Below, piece by piece: positions 1 to 8,087 of a stretch of DNA of 34,342 nucleotides. Numbering within the stretch: the first letter of the stretch is position 1; each line of letters begins with the position of its first letter. This stretch comes from an uncultured Porphyromonas sp. (lineage in GTDB: Bacteria; Bacteroidota; Bacteroidia; Bacteroidales; Porphyromonadaceae), in NCBI GenBank assembly GCA_900538385.1, contig UWSO01000022.1, positions 1 through 34,342 of the forward strand, written 5' to 3'. Below the pieces are notes generated by a model. That model saw only the letters and a program-made list of their open reading frames with translations. It was not told the origin of the DNA and did no database searches. The translations under genes were made by a program, and so were the position numbers.

Positions 1-72
1 TTCCGTGGGTATTTTTGATTTCCTCGGGAGCTATTGGGACAATTCTTCGGGAGGAAGTCAATTCTTCGGGAG
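1..72 (+). repeat. Array A of the ~21-bp intergenic repeat family (cut by window edge)
   Basis: Cores CCGTGGGT (3-10), CCTCGGGAG (22-30 region), CTTCGGGAG (45-53) and CTTCGGGAG (64-72) are separated by short AT-rich spacers, with spacings of about 19-23 bp. The stretch TATTTTTGATTT at 10-21 matches the AT-rich spacer next to the CCACGGAG core of arrays C and D, so A appears to lie in the same orientation as C. The left part is outside the window. Confidence 0.6.
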
Positions 73-213
73 AGTGGTGTAACCAGAGAGGATCTGTAGC
101 CACTGTGTAGCGATAATCTAACGGCGTATTTCCTAGTTATCGCCATACGCAGTTCATAGACGGCTGGTTATAATGCGTCATCCCTAAGGAACGAAGGCTT
201 TGACGTGAAATGA

Positions 214-221
214 GTACATTT
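214..221 (+). promoter_or_regulatory. -7 promoter box for dnaG
   Basis: TACATTTG matches the Bacteroidota -7 consensus TAnnTTTG, about 22 bases before the chosen ATG at 244. No -33 TTG at the usual 19-21 bp spacing is evident. The box overlaps the TTG at 220, which argues against that codon being the translation start. Confidence 0.5.
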
Positions 222-243
222 GCAGAGCAAGAGAAATAGACGG

Positions 244-2274
244 ATGATTGACGAACAGACGAAGCAACTGATCATAGATACGGCACGCATCGATGATGTG
301 GTGTCCGACTTTGTGCAGCTACGGCGCAAGGGGTCGGGCTTCGTGGGGCTGTGTCCTTTTCACAAGGATCGTCACCCCTCCTTTATCGTTACTCCGTCCA
401 AGAACATCTGCAAGTGCTTCGCTTGTGGCGCAGGTGGGACGCCTATCTCCTTCATCATGAAGATACAGAACTGCTCCTTCGTTGAGGCGCTCCGCTACCT
501 CGCTCAGAAGTACAACATCCCTGTGCCAGAGCGAGAGATGACCGAAGAGGAGCAGCAGCAACAGAGTGAGCGTGAGGCGCTTTACCTTGCCAACGAGGTG
601 GCGGCAAAGTTCTTTACCGAGCAGCTCCTCAGCAGCGAGGAGGGGCTGGACATAGCTCTGCCTTACTTCACGCAGCGAGGTGTTCGCTCCGAGGCGATAC
701 AAACCTTTGGGCTAGGCTACTCACCTAGTGATAGACGTGCTCTAGTGAAGTATGTCGAGGAGCATGGCTACGATATGGAGAGCTTTGTGGCGACGGGTCT
801 GCTCTACGCTCCGAACGAGGGGCGCCCGAGTGCTGATCGCTATCACGAGCGGGTTATCTTCCCTATATATAGTGTAGGTGGACGGGTCGTCGGCTTCGGT
901 GGGCGAACGATGCGCAAGGCGGACAAGATCGCCAAGTATATCAATTCGCCTGAGAGCATTATCTACGACAAGAGCCGTGAGCTATACGGCCTTTATCAGG
1001 CGAAGCGTGCCATAGGACGTCTGGATCAGAGCATCATCGTCGAGGGCTACCTTGATGTGATCGCCATGCACCAAGTGGGGATAGAGAATGTGGTGGCAAC
1101 GTCTGGCACGGCACTCACGGAGAGTCAAATACAGCTCTTGCGACGCTTCTCGCGTAATGTGCTGGTACTCTTCGACGGTGACGAGGCGGGAGTCAAAGCG
1201 GCGCTGCGCTCGATCGATATGCTCCTCGCTGAGGGAATGCAGATCAAGCTCTTGGTGCTGCCCGATGGAGAGGATCCTGATGAGTTTGTTGCTAAGCGTA
1301 GTCGCACAGAGGTGGAGGAGTACTTTGCAGCCCATGAGCAGGACTTCCTCACCTTCAAGTCGCAGCTCTACGCTCCGCAGATGGCGAGTGATCCGCAGCT
1401 CAAGACGCAACTGATGCGAGACATCTTGCAGAGCATTGCCACGATCCCCGATAGCCTCGAGCGGATTGTCTACATACAGCAGATGTCTCAGATGTATGGC
1501 GTGGCGGAGGATCTACTCTTGCAGCAGATCAAGCAGGAGCGCTTTAGTCGTGGACGGGTTTATCAGTATGCTCCACCTACGGCAGAGACACCCGAGGAGC
1601 GTGCTCCCGAGGATATCCCGCAAGAGGTTTCGCCCCTAGATGCGCCGATGAGCAATGAAGCTCTAGACTTGATCCGCCTGGTGGTGCGCTACGGAGAGCG
1701 GATGCTAAAGATCTCCGTGCAGGATGAGGAGGTCAGTGAGGAGGCTGAGCCTACGGTGATACAGGTCTCTGTGGCTAACTTTGTCTATCAGGAGCTTAAG
1801 CAAGATGACATAGTCATCGAGCACCCACTCGTCAAGCGCATTCTCAACGATAGCAATAAGATGATGCTGGAGGAGCTTAGCGTCTCGGTGGATGGCAAGT
1901 CGACGCATACCTGTGGCTCTTTCCTATGCAATTCGGAGATCCCGCAGGTGGCAGCGCTGGCGGTGGACCTTTACGCCTCTCCCTATAAGCTCTCTCGCAA
2001 GGCTCGCGAGGAGCTACAGATGCCAGATGACGAGGATGAGAAAGTGCCCGATGAGTGGGTGCGCGAGATGACTTTTAAGGTGCTATACACCTACAAACTA
2101 GCGTATGCTGAGGAGCACTGTCAGCAGATCTCGCAGCAGATACAGACGCTACAGCAGGAGTACCCAGAGGCGGACTATGCGAGCTACCAGCCACTCCTCC
2201 AGGAGCTATCCACGTGGCAAGAGATTCGCAAGGCGTTTGCCCAGTTTAGCGGTCAGCGTGTGGTCATTTCGTGA
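244..2274 (+). CDS. dnaG: DNA primase DnaG
   Basis: Primase that synthesises RNA primers for the replisome. The ATG at 244 gives 676 residues, a normal length. The N-terminus carries the CHC2 zinc ribbon, with C37, H40, C58 and C61 visible in LCPFHKDRHPSF and CKCFACGAGG. The central TOPRIM core shows the glutamate motif IIVEGYLDVIAMHQ and the acidic motif VLVLFDGDEAG, both metal-binding. The C-terminal third is low-similarity and acidic, as expected for the helicase-interaction region of Bacteroidota primases. An upstream TTG at 220 is in frame, but it falls inside the -7 box and adds an atypical basic leader, so the ATG was preferred. holB follows after 66 bp, making a small replication cluster. 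Family assignment is secure; only the start is a judgement. Confidence 0.96.
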   Translation: MIDEQTKQLIIDTARIDDVVSDFVQLRRKGSGFVGLCPFHKDRHPSFIVTPSKNICKCFACGAGGTPISFIMKIQNCSFVEALRYLAQKYNIPVPEREMTEEEQQQQSEREALYLANEVAAKFFTEQLLSSEEGLDIALPYFTQRGVRSEAIQTFGLGYSPSDRRALVKYVEEHGYDMESFVATGLLYAPNEGRPSADRYHERVIFPIYSVGGRVVGFGGRTMRKADKIAKYINSPESIIYDKSRELYGLYQAKRAIGRLDQSIIVEGYLDVIAMHQVGIENVVATSGTALTESQIQLLRRFSRNVLVLFDGDEAGVKAALRSIDMLLAEGMQIKLLVLPDGEDPDEFVAKRSRTEVEEYFAAHEQDFLTFKSQLYAPQMASDPQLKTQLMRDILQSIATIPDSLERIVYIQQMSQMYGVAEDLLLQQIKQERFSRGRVYQYAPPTAETPEERAPEDIPQEVSPLDAPMSNEALDLIRLVVRYGERMLKISVQDEEVSEEAEPTVIQVSVANFVYQELKQDDIVIEHPLVKRILNDSNKMMLEELSVSVDGKSTHTCGSFLCNSEIPQVAALAVDLYASPYKLSRKAREELQMPDDEDEKVPDEWVREMTFKVLYTYKLAYAEEHCQQISQQIQTLQQEYPEADYASYQPLLQELSTWQEIRKAFAQFSGQRVVIS

Positions 2275-2340
2275 GCTTAGGAGTGTGATGAAGTAGTGAC
2301 CGTTAACCCTTTTACCAAATCTAGAGAAGAAAGCGCAGTC

Positions 2341-3429
2341 ATGCAGTTTGCCGATATATATGGATACCGAGCCCTCAAGCAGCAGTTTGTCCACTTGACC
2401 AAATCGGGACAGATGCCCCATGCTGTGCTGCTCGAGATACAGGAGGGCTACCCAGGGCTTCACCTGGCGTGGGCCTGGGCGCAGTACATCCAGTGCCAGT
2501 CTCCTACGGACGAGGACTCTTGTGGCGAGTGCGCCTCCTGCAAGAAGGTCGCAGCTAGCGCACACCCTGACGTCATCTTCGTCTATCCAGTGATCAAAGC
2601 GGCTCAAGACGAGACCCCCACGGAGCGATACTTCGATGAGTGGCGCATGCTCCTCGAGCGGTCTCCCTACATCACCGATCAGGACTGGCTAGAGGTGCTA
2701 GAGGCGGGCAATAGTCAGCCTGTCATCTATGTAAATGAGATCAATAGTCTCTTGTCTCGTCTCTCTGTCACAACTACCGAAGGGGGCTGGCGCACAATTA
2801 TCATCTACCAGCCTGAGCGCATGAATGATGCAGCTGCCAATAAACTTCTTAAGTCGCTCGAAGAGCCTCCTGCAGAGACGCTCTTTATACTTGTGTCGGC
2901 ACATTCGGACCGTCTCCTAGACACTATCCTGAGCCGTGTTCAGCGCTTCGAGCTACCACCGATGACAGAGGCGGAGATGAGAGAGGCGCTGACAGCGCTA
3001 CACCCCGAGCTGGCGACTGAAGCACTTGAAGCAATGATTCCCCTAGTGGATGGTAACCTGAGCGATGCCTTACGGCTGCTCGACAGTTCTGCCTCACAAG
3101 ACAAACTACAAGAAATGGCGCAGCAGTGGTACGACGCAACGCTACGAGCCGACATCTTGCGCCTGAAGCTCCTCAGCGAGGAGGTGGACAAGACCGGCCG
3201 TGAGGGGGCAGTCGCTTTTCTCAAACTACTGATGCAGCTGGTGGGGCGGCAGTGGCACCGTGCGCTCAGCGGTGAGGCACGCGTGGGAGAGTTACGTGTC
3301 AACAATAAGGCGATGGGTGCCTGCTATAGACTCCTCGAAGAGGCGATGCGAGAGATCCGTGGCAATGTGCTGACGAAGATGGTGCTCTTCGACACGTTCC
3401 TGCGGATGCTGCTCGCCTTGCGCAACTAA
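2341..3429 (+). CDS. holB: DNA polymerase III delta prime subunit (clamp loader)
   Basis: Clamp-loader ATPase-like subunit; delta prime is the stator that helps load the sliding clamp. From the ATG at 2341 it is 362 residues and begins MQFADIYGYRALKQQF, the usual start of DnaX/HolB proteins. A four-cysteine zinc module is visible at C52, C61, C64 and C67 (DSCGECASCKK). The Walker A region (LLEIQEGYPG) lacks GKT/S, as in catalytically silent delta prime subunits. The sensor-1/SRC region reads ILSRVQRFELPP, with Val replacing Cys of the SRC motif. An in-frame GTG at 2296 would add 15 poorly conserved residues and is less likely. The acyltransferase starts 11 bp after the stop. DnaX gamma/tau is the alternative family, but the missing P-loop lysine favours delta prime. 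Confidence 0.88.
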   Translation: MQFADIYGYRALKQQFVHLTKSGQMPHAVLLEIQEGYPGLHLAWAWAQYIQCQSPTDEDSCGECASCKKVAASAHPDVIFVYPVIKAAQDETPTERYFDEWRMLLERSPYITDQDWLEVLEAGNSQPVIYVNEINSLLSRLSVTTTEGGWRTIIIYQPERMNDAAANKLLKSLEEPPAETLFILVSAHSDRLLDTILSRVQRFELPPMTEAEMREALTALHPELATEALEAMIPLVDGNLSDALRLLDSSASQDKLQEMAQQWYDATLRADILRLKLLSEEVDKTGREGAVAFLKLLMQLVGRQWHRALSGEARVGELRVNNKAMGACYRLLEEAMREIRGNVLTKMVLFDTFLRMLLALRN

Positions 3430-3440
3430 GATCAGTAGTG

Positions 3441-4457
3441 ATGTCAGAGCAGGCGTTACGCCATCAGGGACTTGACCTCCTGCGGCTCCTCTCGGTCGTG
3501 ATGGTAATCGGCATTCACACGGCGGGAGGGTACTTTATGGGAGAGGCTTCGCTGTCAGAGCGTTGGCAGGCTGCCCCGTGGTATGCACTCTCAGTGGGAG
3601 CGGTGCCACTCTTTGTGATGATGAGCGGAGCCTTCATGCTATCGCCTGAGCGGCAGATCGGGAGCTTGGTACACTTTTACAAGCGTAGGGTAGGGCACAA
3701 GATACTCTTACCTCTGCTTGTTTGGTCTGTGGGCTACTACTTCTGGCACTGTGCGAAGGAGCAGGCGTGGCTCGCCTTCCAGTGGTATCACTTGTGGTAT
3801 CTCGTGATGCTGGCGGGCCTCTATGTGGTCACTCCTATGCTACGCTGGCTCTGCGAGCGGATCGAGCGTAGCGATAGTCCTACCTATGGAGGCAATCGGG
3901 GATTACTGATCTTGACGCTCGGGAGCTATCTCGTAGCGCTTGCTGTAGACATCTACTACCGCTCGTATGGCATTCAGCAGATCTGCCTGCTCTGGTGGGT
4001 GCAGTATCTTCCTTACTACCTAGCGGGCTATCTGATCTCTCGAACCATTAGTCGCTTGCCAGGCAAAGGCTGGCTCTTGATCCTATTCATCGGGAGTATG
4101 TTGCTGCACGGAGCGCTGCTCATTTGGGTGCCTTACCAACTGTTAGGGCGGATGGGTGTCAACTTCTTTCCGCTGGTCGTACTCAAGGTTGTCTCGCTCT
4201 TTGCTCTCTGCTACAAGTGGCGCCCCAAGGCACGTCTCCTCGTTTCGGCAAGCACGCTCTATCCCTACGTGATGGGAATCTACTTAGTACACTTTGCGGT
4301 GCTTCAGGTAGTCTTCAAGCTATTCGAACTTTTCTTCCCTGCTCTGACCGCTTGCCCAGTCGTAAGCGTTCCTCTGCGCATCTTCCTCATAGCGCTCATC
4401 TCGCTAGGAATCACCGCCTTGATCCGCAAGGTGCCACAGCTACGACCGCTGGTCTAG
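3441..4457 (+). CDS. Membrane acyltransferase, acyltransferase-3 (OafA/WecH) family
   Basis: Integral inner-membrane O-acyltransferase of 338 residues with roughly ten hydrophobic segments across its length. The N-terminus has the family signature: GLDLLR followed eleven residues after the Arg by His26 in a hydrophobic helix (VVMVIGIHT). The family moves acetyl or other acyl groups onto surface sugars, lipids or peptidoglycan precursors; the substrate cannot be read from sequence. A GTG immediately precedes the ATG (3438), and the ATG was chosen. It sits 11 bp after holB, so it is probably co-transcribed, although no functional link with replication is apparent. A perfect hairpin follows the gene. 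Confidence 0.82.
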   Translation: MSEQALRHQGLDLLRLLSVVMVIGIHTAGGYFMGEASLSERWQAAPWYALSVGAVPLFVMMSGAFMLSPERQIGSLVHFYKRRVGHKILLPLLVWSVGYYFWHCAKEQAWLAFQWYHLWYLVMLAGLYVVTPMLRWLCERIERSDSPTYGGNRGLLILTLGSYLVALAVDIYYRSYGIQQICLLWWVQYLPYYLAGYLISRTISRLPGKGWLLILFIGSMLLHGALLIWVPYQLLGRMGVNFFPLVVLKVVSLFALCYKWRPKARLLVSASTLYPYVMGIYLVHFAVLQVVFKLFELFFPALTACPVVSVPLRIFLIALISLGITALIRKVPQLRPLV

Positions 4458-4518
4458 AGGGAAAAGTATTATTATATATAGGTGTTGCGTTGGAAGAAAT
4501 GATGCCCAGCAATATGTA

Positions 4519-4559
4519 TATGGGGTGGAGTCAAGAGAAAGTCTTGACTCCACCCCATA
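4519..4559. terminator. Perfect 18-bp hairpin between convergent genes
   Basis: Arms 4519-4536 and 4542-4559 are exact reverse complements, separated by a 5-base loop (GAAAG). The hairpin lies between the convergent acyltransferase (+) and LRR lipoprotein (-). No T-run of four or more follows directly on either strand, so intrinsic termination is inferred from position and stability only. Confidence 0.6.
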
Positions 4560-4622
4560 AAAGTTAACTGAGAAGAGTCTTGGTCGATGGCCCTTACGAC
4601 ACCTTCTCATCGGTAATCTAGC

Positions 4623-6029
4623 CTATGGCTCTGTTACGATTTGTACCTTAGGATTGTTCTTAAAGACATTCTTAAGATGCGTCTCCTCGTCTCCTGCATC
4701 CACTATAACCTTGGTCAGCTTGGGGTTGTCGATGGCAATCTCATACTGAGCCTCTTCATTATAGTTTCCATTCTTTAGGTTTACCCACTCCATCTCAGGC
4801 ATTGCCTCAGCTGTAATTTCTCGGATTATGGGATTAGACGAACAGTCGAGGGTACGAAGAGGATTCTCTGAGATCATCAGCTTAAATAGCATCGGCAGAT
4901 GACTGAGGTCAATCTCTGTCAGCGCATTGTCAAAGACAAATAGGAACATTAGCTTGTCAAATCCTTGAGATAGATCTATCTGCTTGAGGTAATTTTGATA
5001 AAGGTTCAAGCGTTGCAGGCTTGGTAAGTTCTTCAGCTGGACGGATTGTAGCTGATTACTGTTAGCGTGAAGCTCTTTGAGTAATGGCATATTAGATAGT
5101 TCTAACGATGTTAGCTGATTACTGACTATCTCTATTCGCTCGAGCTTAGGATGCTGTCCCCATGTGATCTTACGTAGCTTACTTCGGTTGGTTAGAATTT
5201 TCTGGAGCTCTGTCAAAGGTGTCAAGTCCAACTCGGTTAGTTTAGTGTCCTGACAATATAGCTCTTGTAGCTTCTTATTGTGACTTAGGTCTAGTTGGCG
5301 TAGCTCCCTATTGCCAAACACGCATAAGCCTGTGAGCTCGGGCATTTGACTTGTGTTGATCTCACTCAGTCCGACGTAGCCGATACGTAGATATCGAAGT
5401 TTGGTCAAGCCCTCTATCGATTTCACTGAAGAGCCTACAGGCTGGCTGTTGACATCTAGAGAGTCTAGATTGAGAAAGTCCTCAAGCCCCTTCAGACTTG
5501 TAATCTTTTTGTCCTCGGGTATTTGATCGTCTGGGTTATATCCAAACTTGAGAGAGGTTACCGTAAGAGCCTCTTGAGGAGATAACTGTCCATCGTTATT
5601 TGCGTCTGCCGCAGGGTGCTGCGCTAGGATGAGTTGCAAGAGCTGCTTATCTTCAAAGGCTATCGACTCCTGGGTCCCTTTTTTCTCTAGGACTGTTAGG
5701 GTGAGTCGAGCTACGGACTCCTGTACGGTAGCTGTGATGACAGCTGTTCCTGCAGCCACCGCGGTAATAGTCCCATTGTGGACAGTGGCTATTTGAGGAT
5801 TAGAGCTTTGCCAAGAAATAGGCGCCTTGGGCGCATGGAGTAGCTTAGGGGTGGCTTGCTCCCCAACGTAGAGTTGCAGTGTGGACTGCTCGAAGGTTAT
5901 CTCGGGCATCTCTGGACACTCTCTATCTGGGCATGCCCTAGTACAGGAAGCCAATAGCGCAAGGCTCAGTAGTAAGGAGCTTTTTAAGAAGAGGAGCATT
6001 GGGCTGAACAGCTTTGGTTGTTTTATCAT
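4623..6029 (-). CDS. Big2 and leucine-rich-repeat lipoprotein
   Basis: Predicted exported lipoprotein of 468 residues from the ATG at 6029, chosen because it places a hydrophobic signal just before the lipobox LLASC (lipid Cys29); the upstream in-frame extension is non-conserved looking. Residues about 44-115 resemble a bacterial Ig-like Big2 domain (SWQSSNPQIATVHNGTITAV, then a G-T-A-V-I-T-A strand). Residues 141-153 (DANNDGQLSPQEA) resemble an EF-hand/dockerin-like calcium loop. The remainder is a run of about 20-22-residue leucine-rich repeats (LTSLELSNMPLLKELH type). Such proteins are common surface lipoproteins in Bacteroidales and usually bind proteins or glycans; no specific partner can be inferred. 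It is divergent from ribE. Confidence 0.85.
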   Translation of the reverse strand: MIKQPKLFSPMLLFLKSSLLLSLALLASCTRACPDRECPEMPEITFEQSTLQLYVGEQATPKLLHAPKAPISWQSSNPQIATVHNGTITAVAAGTAVITATVQESVARLTLTVLEKKGTQESIAFEDKQLLQLILAQHPAADANNDGQLSPQEALTVTSLKFGYNPDDQIPEDKKITSLKGLEDFLNLDSLDVNSQPVGSSVKSIEGLTKLRYLRIGYVGLSEINTSQMPELTGLCVFGNRELRQLDLSHNKKLQELYCQDTKLTELDLTPLTELQKILTNRSKLRKITWGQHPKLERIEIVSNQLTSLELSNMPLLKELHANSNQLQSVQLKNLPSLQRLNLYQNYLKQIDLSQGFDKLMFLFVFDNALTEIDLSHLPMLFKLMISENPLRTLDCSSNPIIREITAEAMPEMEWVNLKNGNYNEEAQYEIAIDNPKLTKVIVDAGDEETHLKNVFKNNPKVQIVTEP

Positions 6030-6064
6030 AAGTAAGTGTTGCTTGTTAGTTAAACTGTTAGGAG

Positions 6065-6076
6065 GCGCTAAGGTAG
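6065..6076 (-). promoter_or_regulatory. Possible -7 box for the LRR lipoprotein
   Basis: On the minus strand the sequence reads TACCTTAG, one mismatch from TAnnTTTG, about 40 bases before the ATG at 6029. No convincing -33 element was found. Weak call. Confidence 0.3.
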
Positions 6077-6128
6077 TGTTTTTTCCTTTTCTACCAGTTA
6101 GCGCTTTCACCAGACAGCAATGATTTCG

Positions 6129-6136
6129 TATCTTTG
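6129..6136 (+). promoter_or_regulatory. -7 promoter box for ribE
   Basis: TATCTTTG is a perfect TAnnTTTG match, 38 bases before the ribE ATG. A weak -33-like TTTC lies 20 bp upstream (6105-6108). The ribE leader is short, leaving little room for an FMN riboswitch, and none was seen. Confidence 0.6.
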
Positions 6137-6173
6137 CGAAGTAACCAATCAATAGAGCAAACCGAATACATAT

Positions 6174-6776
6174 ATGTTTAGTGGAATAGTAGAAGGTATG
6201 GCGCAGGTGCGCCGCCTAACCCGCGAAGGAAGCAACCTGCACATCACACTCGCTTGCGACTTTGCCGCAGAGCTCCAAATAGATCAGAGCATCGCACATA
6301 ATGGCGTCTGCCTCACTGTCGTCTCGCTCGAGGAGGGGGGCTACACGGTCACCGCCATTCAGGAGACACTCGACCGCAGTAATCTAGGACTCTTACAGGT
6401 GGGCGACTATGTCAATGTGGAGCGCAGTATGATGCTCGGAGGTCGTCTGGACGGTCATATCGTGCAGGGGCATGTGGATCAGACGGCTCACTGTACAGCC
6501 ATTCGCGAGATGGAGGGCAGTCACTACTTTACCTTTGCCTATGAGGTGGATCGTGAGATGATGCGCCAGGGCTATATGACGGTCGAGAAGGGTTCCGTAA
6601 CGGTCAACGGTGTGAGCCTCACCGTCTGCAATTCGCAGGAAAATTCTTTCGAGGTAGCGATCATCCCTTACACGCTGGAGCATACTAACTTCGGTTACTT
6701 TAAGGTGGGAAGCGTGGTCAACCTAGAGTTTGACATCTTAGGCAAGTACATTGCTCGCCTACGTTCATTTGACTAA
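6174..6776 (+). CDS. ribE: Riboflavin synthase, alpha chain
   Basis: Converts two 6,7-dimethyl-8-ribityllumazine molecules into riboflavin and a pyrimidinedione in the cytosol. At 200 residues it has the normal family length. It starts with the hallmark MFSGIVEGMAQV and contains two lumazine-binding half-barrels: residues about 1-97, with HNGVCLTVVSLE, and about 98-200, with VNGVSLTVCNSQ. GHIVQGHVDQ marks the junction between the halves. The nitroreductase begins 12 bp downstream and needs FMN, so pairing a flavin-biosynthesis gene with a flavoenzyme makes sense as an operon. Naming differs between organisms (ribE or ribC); the function is clear. Confidence 0.96.
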   Translation: MFSGIVEGMAQVRRLTREGSNLHITLACDFAAELQIDQSIAHNGVCLTVVSLEEGGYTVTAIQETLDRSNLGLLQVGDYVNVERSMMLGGRLDGHIVQGHVDQTAHCTAIREMEGSHYFTFAYEVDREMMRQGYMTVEKGSVTVNGVSLTVCNSQENSFEVAIIPYTLEHTNFGYFKVGSVVNLEFDILGKYIARLRSFD

Positions 6777-6788
6777 ACCATTGTAGTT

Positions 6789-7337
6789 ATGAATCCTGAA
6801 GATCTATACGCTCTCTATCGGGAGCGTCAGAGCGATCGCAGATTTGCCGATCGGCCTGTGCCGCAGGAGGTGCTGGAGCGCATCCTGCACAACGCCCTGC
6901 TGGCACCCTCAGCGACCAATCAGCAGCCCTGGAGCATCGTAGCTGTCTCTGAGCCAGAGGCTGCCCAGCGTGTAGGGCAGGCGGTGATCAAGGGGGTAAC
7001 GAATATGAATAAGTTTGCCCTGGAGGCACCCGTACACCTACTGATCGTAGCGGAGCGAGGACGCTGGGTGGCACGTATGGGTAGCCGCGTGATGAAGGTG
7101 GACTACCGCCCCATAGACCTAGGGATCCTCGTGGCACACATCGTCCTCGCAGCTCAGGCGGAGGGCGTCGGGAGCTGCATCCTAGGCTGGATAAACGATG
7201 CCGCTGTGCGCAAGGAGCTTGGCATACCAGACAAGCGTCAGGTAGTTCTAGACATTCTCATTGGTTACTCAGAGCAGCCTACCCGAGAGAAGAAGCGCAA
7301 GAGTCCCGAGGAGGTGATTCACTGGAACAAGTGGTGA
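6789..7337 (+). CDS. Nitroreductase-family FMN oxidoreductase
   Basis: Cytosolic FMN-dependent NAD(P)H oxidoreductase of 182 residues. Family signatures are visible: the FMN-phosphate Arg/Ser pattern RQSDRRFADRPV near the N-terminus, APSATNQQPW (about residues 39-48), and the helix DLGILVAHIVLAAQAEGVGSC followed by IGYSE near the C-terminus. The C-terminal KRKSPEEVIHWNKW is typical of the anaerobe-type subfamily. The physiological substrate is unknown: nitroaromatic, quinone and flavin reductases share this fold. Close spacing after ribE suggests co-transcription. Confidence 0.88.
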   Translation: MNPEDLYALYRERQSDRRFADRPVPQEVLERILHNALLAPSATNQQPWSIVAVSEPEAAQRVGQAVIKGVTNMNKFALEAPVHLLIVAERGRWVARMGSRVMKVDYRPIDLGILVAHIVLAAQAEGVGSCILGWINDAAVRKELGIPDKRQVVLDILIGYSEQPTREKKRKSPEEVIHWNKW

Positions 7338-7421
7338 CCGCCTCTCAATAGGACACCACCTATAGGGCTTTCTTCTCGCAAGCTCGCTCCCCTTTGAGGT
7401 GCAATAAAAGAGCTCTTTCGA

Positions 7422-7451
7422 CTCCTTAATGACCAGATCTGGTTCGAGGAG
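7422..7451. other. Palindrome just upstream of the rpmB promoter
   Basis: ACCAGATCTGGT (7432-7443) is a perfect 12-bp palindrome nested inside an outer CTCCT (7422-7426) / AGGAG (7447-7451) pair. It ends three bases before the proposed -33 element of the rpmB promoter. It could be an operator or the terminator stem of the ribE-nitroreductase unit, but no T-run follows. Confidence 0.35.
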
Positions 7452-7453
7452 GA

Positions 7454-7485
7454 TTTGCTTTTGTCAAAATAATTGCGTTACTTTG
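7454..7485 (+). promoter_or_regulatory. Promoter for rpmB-rpmG-DUF4295
   Basis: The -33 element TTTG (7454-7457) is separated by 20 bp from TTACTTTG (7478-7485), one mismatch from TAnnTTTG. The predicted leader to the rpmB ATG is about 90 bases. Confidence 0.55.
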
Positions 7486-7583
7486 CAGTCTGATTGCAGA
7501 CCCACACCATGATGATGCTAATGGATTGGGGATGTGTCGATCTCAGAAACATCGTAGAAGTATAAAAGAAATACCACACCGTC

Positions 7584-7826
7584 ATGTCTAAGATATGTCA
7601 GATCACCGGTAAGAGGGCTATGGTGGGCAATAATGTATCCCACTCAAAGCGTCGTACGAAGCGTACCTTTGACGTTAACCTCTTCCGCAAGAAGTTTTAT
7701 TGGCCAGAGGAGGATCGTTGGATCTCTCTCAAGGTCTCAGCAGCTGGGCTTCGGCTCATCAACCGCGTAGGACTCAACGAAGCTCTCCGTCGCGCTAGCG
7801 ATGCTGGCTACCTAAGCATCAAATAA
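7584..7826 (+). CDS. rpmB: 50S ribosomal protein bL28
   Basis: Structural protein of the large ribosomal subunit, 80 residues. The sequence MSKICQITGKRAMVGNNVSHS followed by a basic RRTKRTFDVN stretch is the standard bL28 N-terminus, and LKVSAAGLRLINRVGLNEAL is the conserved C-terminal half. Only one cysteine of the zinc-binding positions of C+ L28 proteins remains, so this is a zinc-independent form. It leads a tight ribosomal cluster with rpmG 31 bp downstream. The order bL28-bL33-DUF4295 is typical of Bacteroidota. Confidence 0.97.
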   Translation: MSKICQITGKRAMVGNNVSHSKRRTKRTFDVNLFRKKFYWPEEDRWISLKVSAAGLRLINRVGLNEALRRASDAGYLSIK

Positions 7827-7857
7827 ACCACTCACTCCCTAATTATACTCACTTACT

Positions 7858-8046
7858 ATGGCTAAGAAAGGTAAAGGCGATCGAGTACAGGTGATACTCG
7901 AGTGCACAGAGCACAAAGAGAGTGGCATGCCAGGCACCTCTCGCTACGTCACCACAAAGAATAGAAAGAATACTACACAGCGTCTAGAGCTTAAGAAGTA
8001 CAATCCTATCCTCAAGCGCTACACGCTACATCGTGAGATTAAGTAA
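7858..8046 (+). CDS. rpmG: 50S ribosomal protein bL33
   Basis: Large-subunit protein of 62 residues. Recognised by MAKKGKGDRVQVILECTEH, the central YVTTKNRKNTTQRLELKKYNP, and the ending LKRYTLHREIK. Just one cysteine (C16) is present, so the two CxxC zinc pairs of the C+ form are missing. It lies between rpmB and the DUF4295 gene and is presumably co-transcribed from the promoter at 7454-7485. Confidence 0.97.
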   Translation: MAKKGKGDRVQVILECTEHKESGMPGTSRYVTTKNRKNTTQRLELKKYNPILKRYTLHREIK

Positions 8047-8087
8047 TCATCTCTCCCCTTCACTAACACAAATAAGAACTAAGTACA

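Noticed and set aside
110..143. Inverted repeat GCGATAA/TTATCGC and overlapping GGCGTAT/ATACGC before dnaG
   Set aside because: Short 7-bp arms with competing pairings and no terminator or riboswitch features; likely chance.
220..243. TTG start for dnaG eight codons upstream
   Set aside because: It overlaps the -7 promoter box TACATTTG and adds a basic leader not expected in the family; the ATG at 244 gives the standard N-terminus.
2296..2340. GTG start for holB
   Set aside because: It adds 15 residues without family resemblance; MQFADIYGYR from 2341 is the normal beginning of such proteins.
4124..4567. Plus-strand ORF of 147 codons overlapping the acyltransferase 3' end
   Set aside because: Shadow frame of a clear membrane-protein gene that runs into the intergenic hairpin; no recognisable composition or domain.
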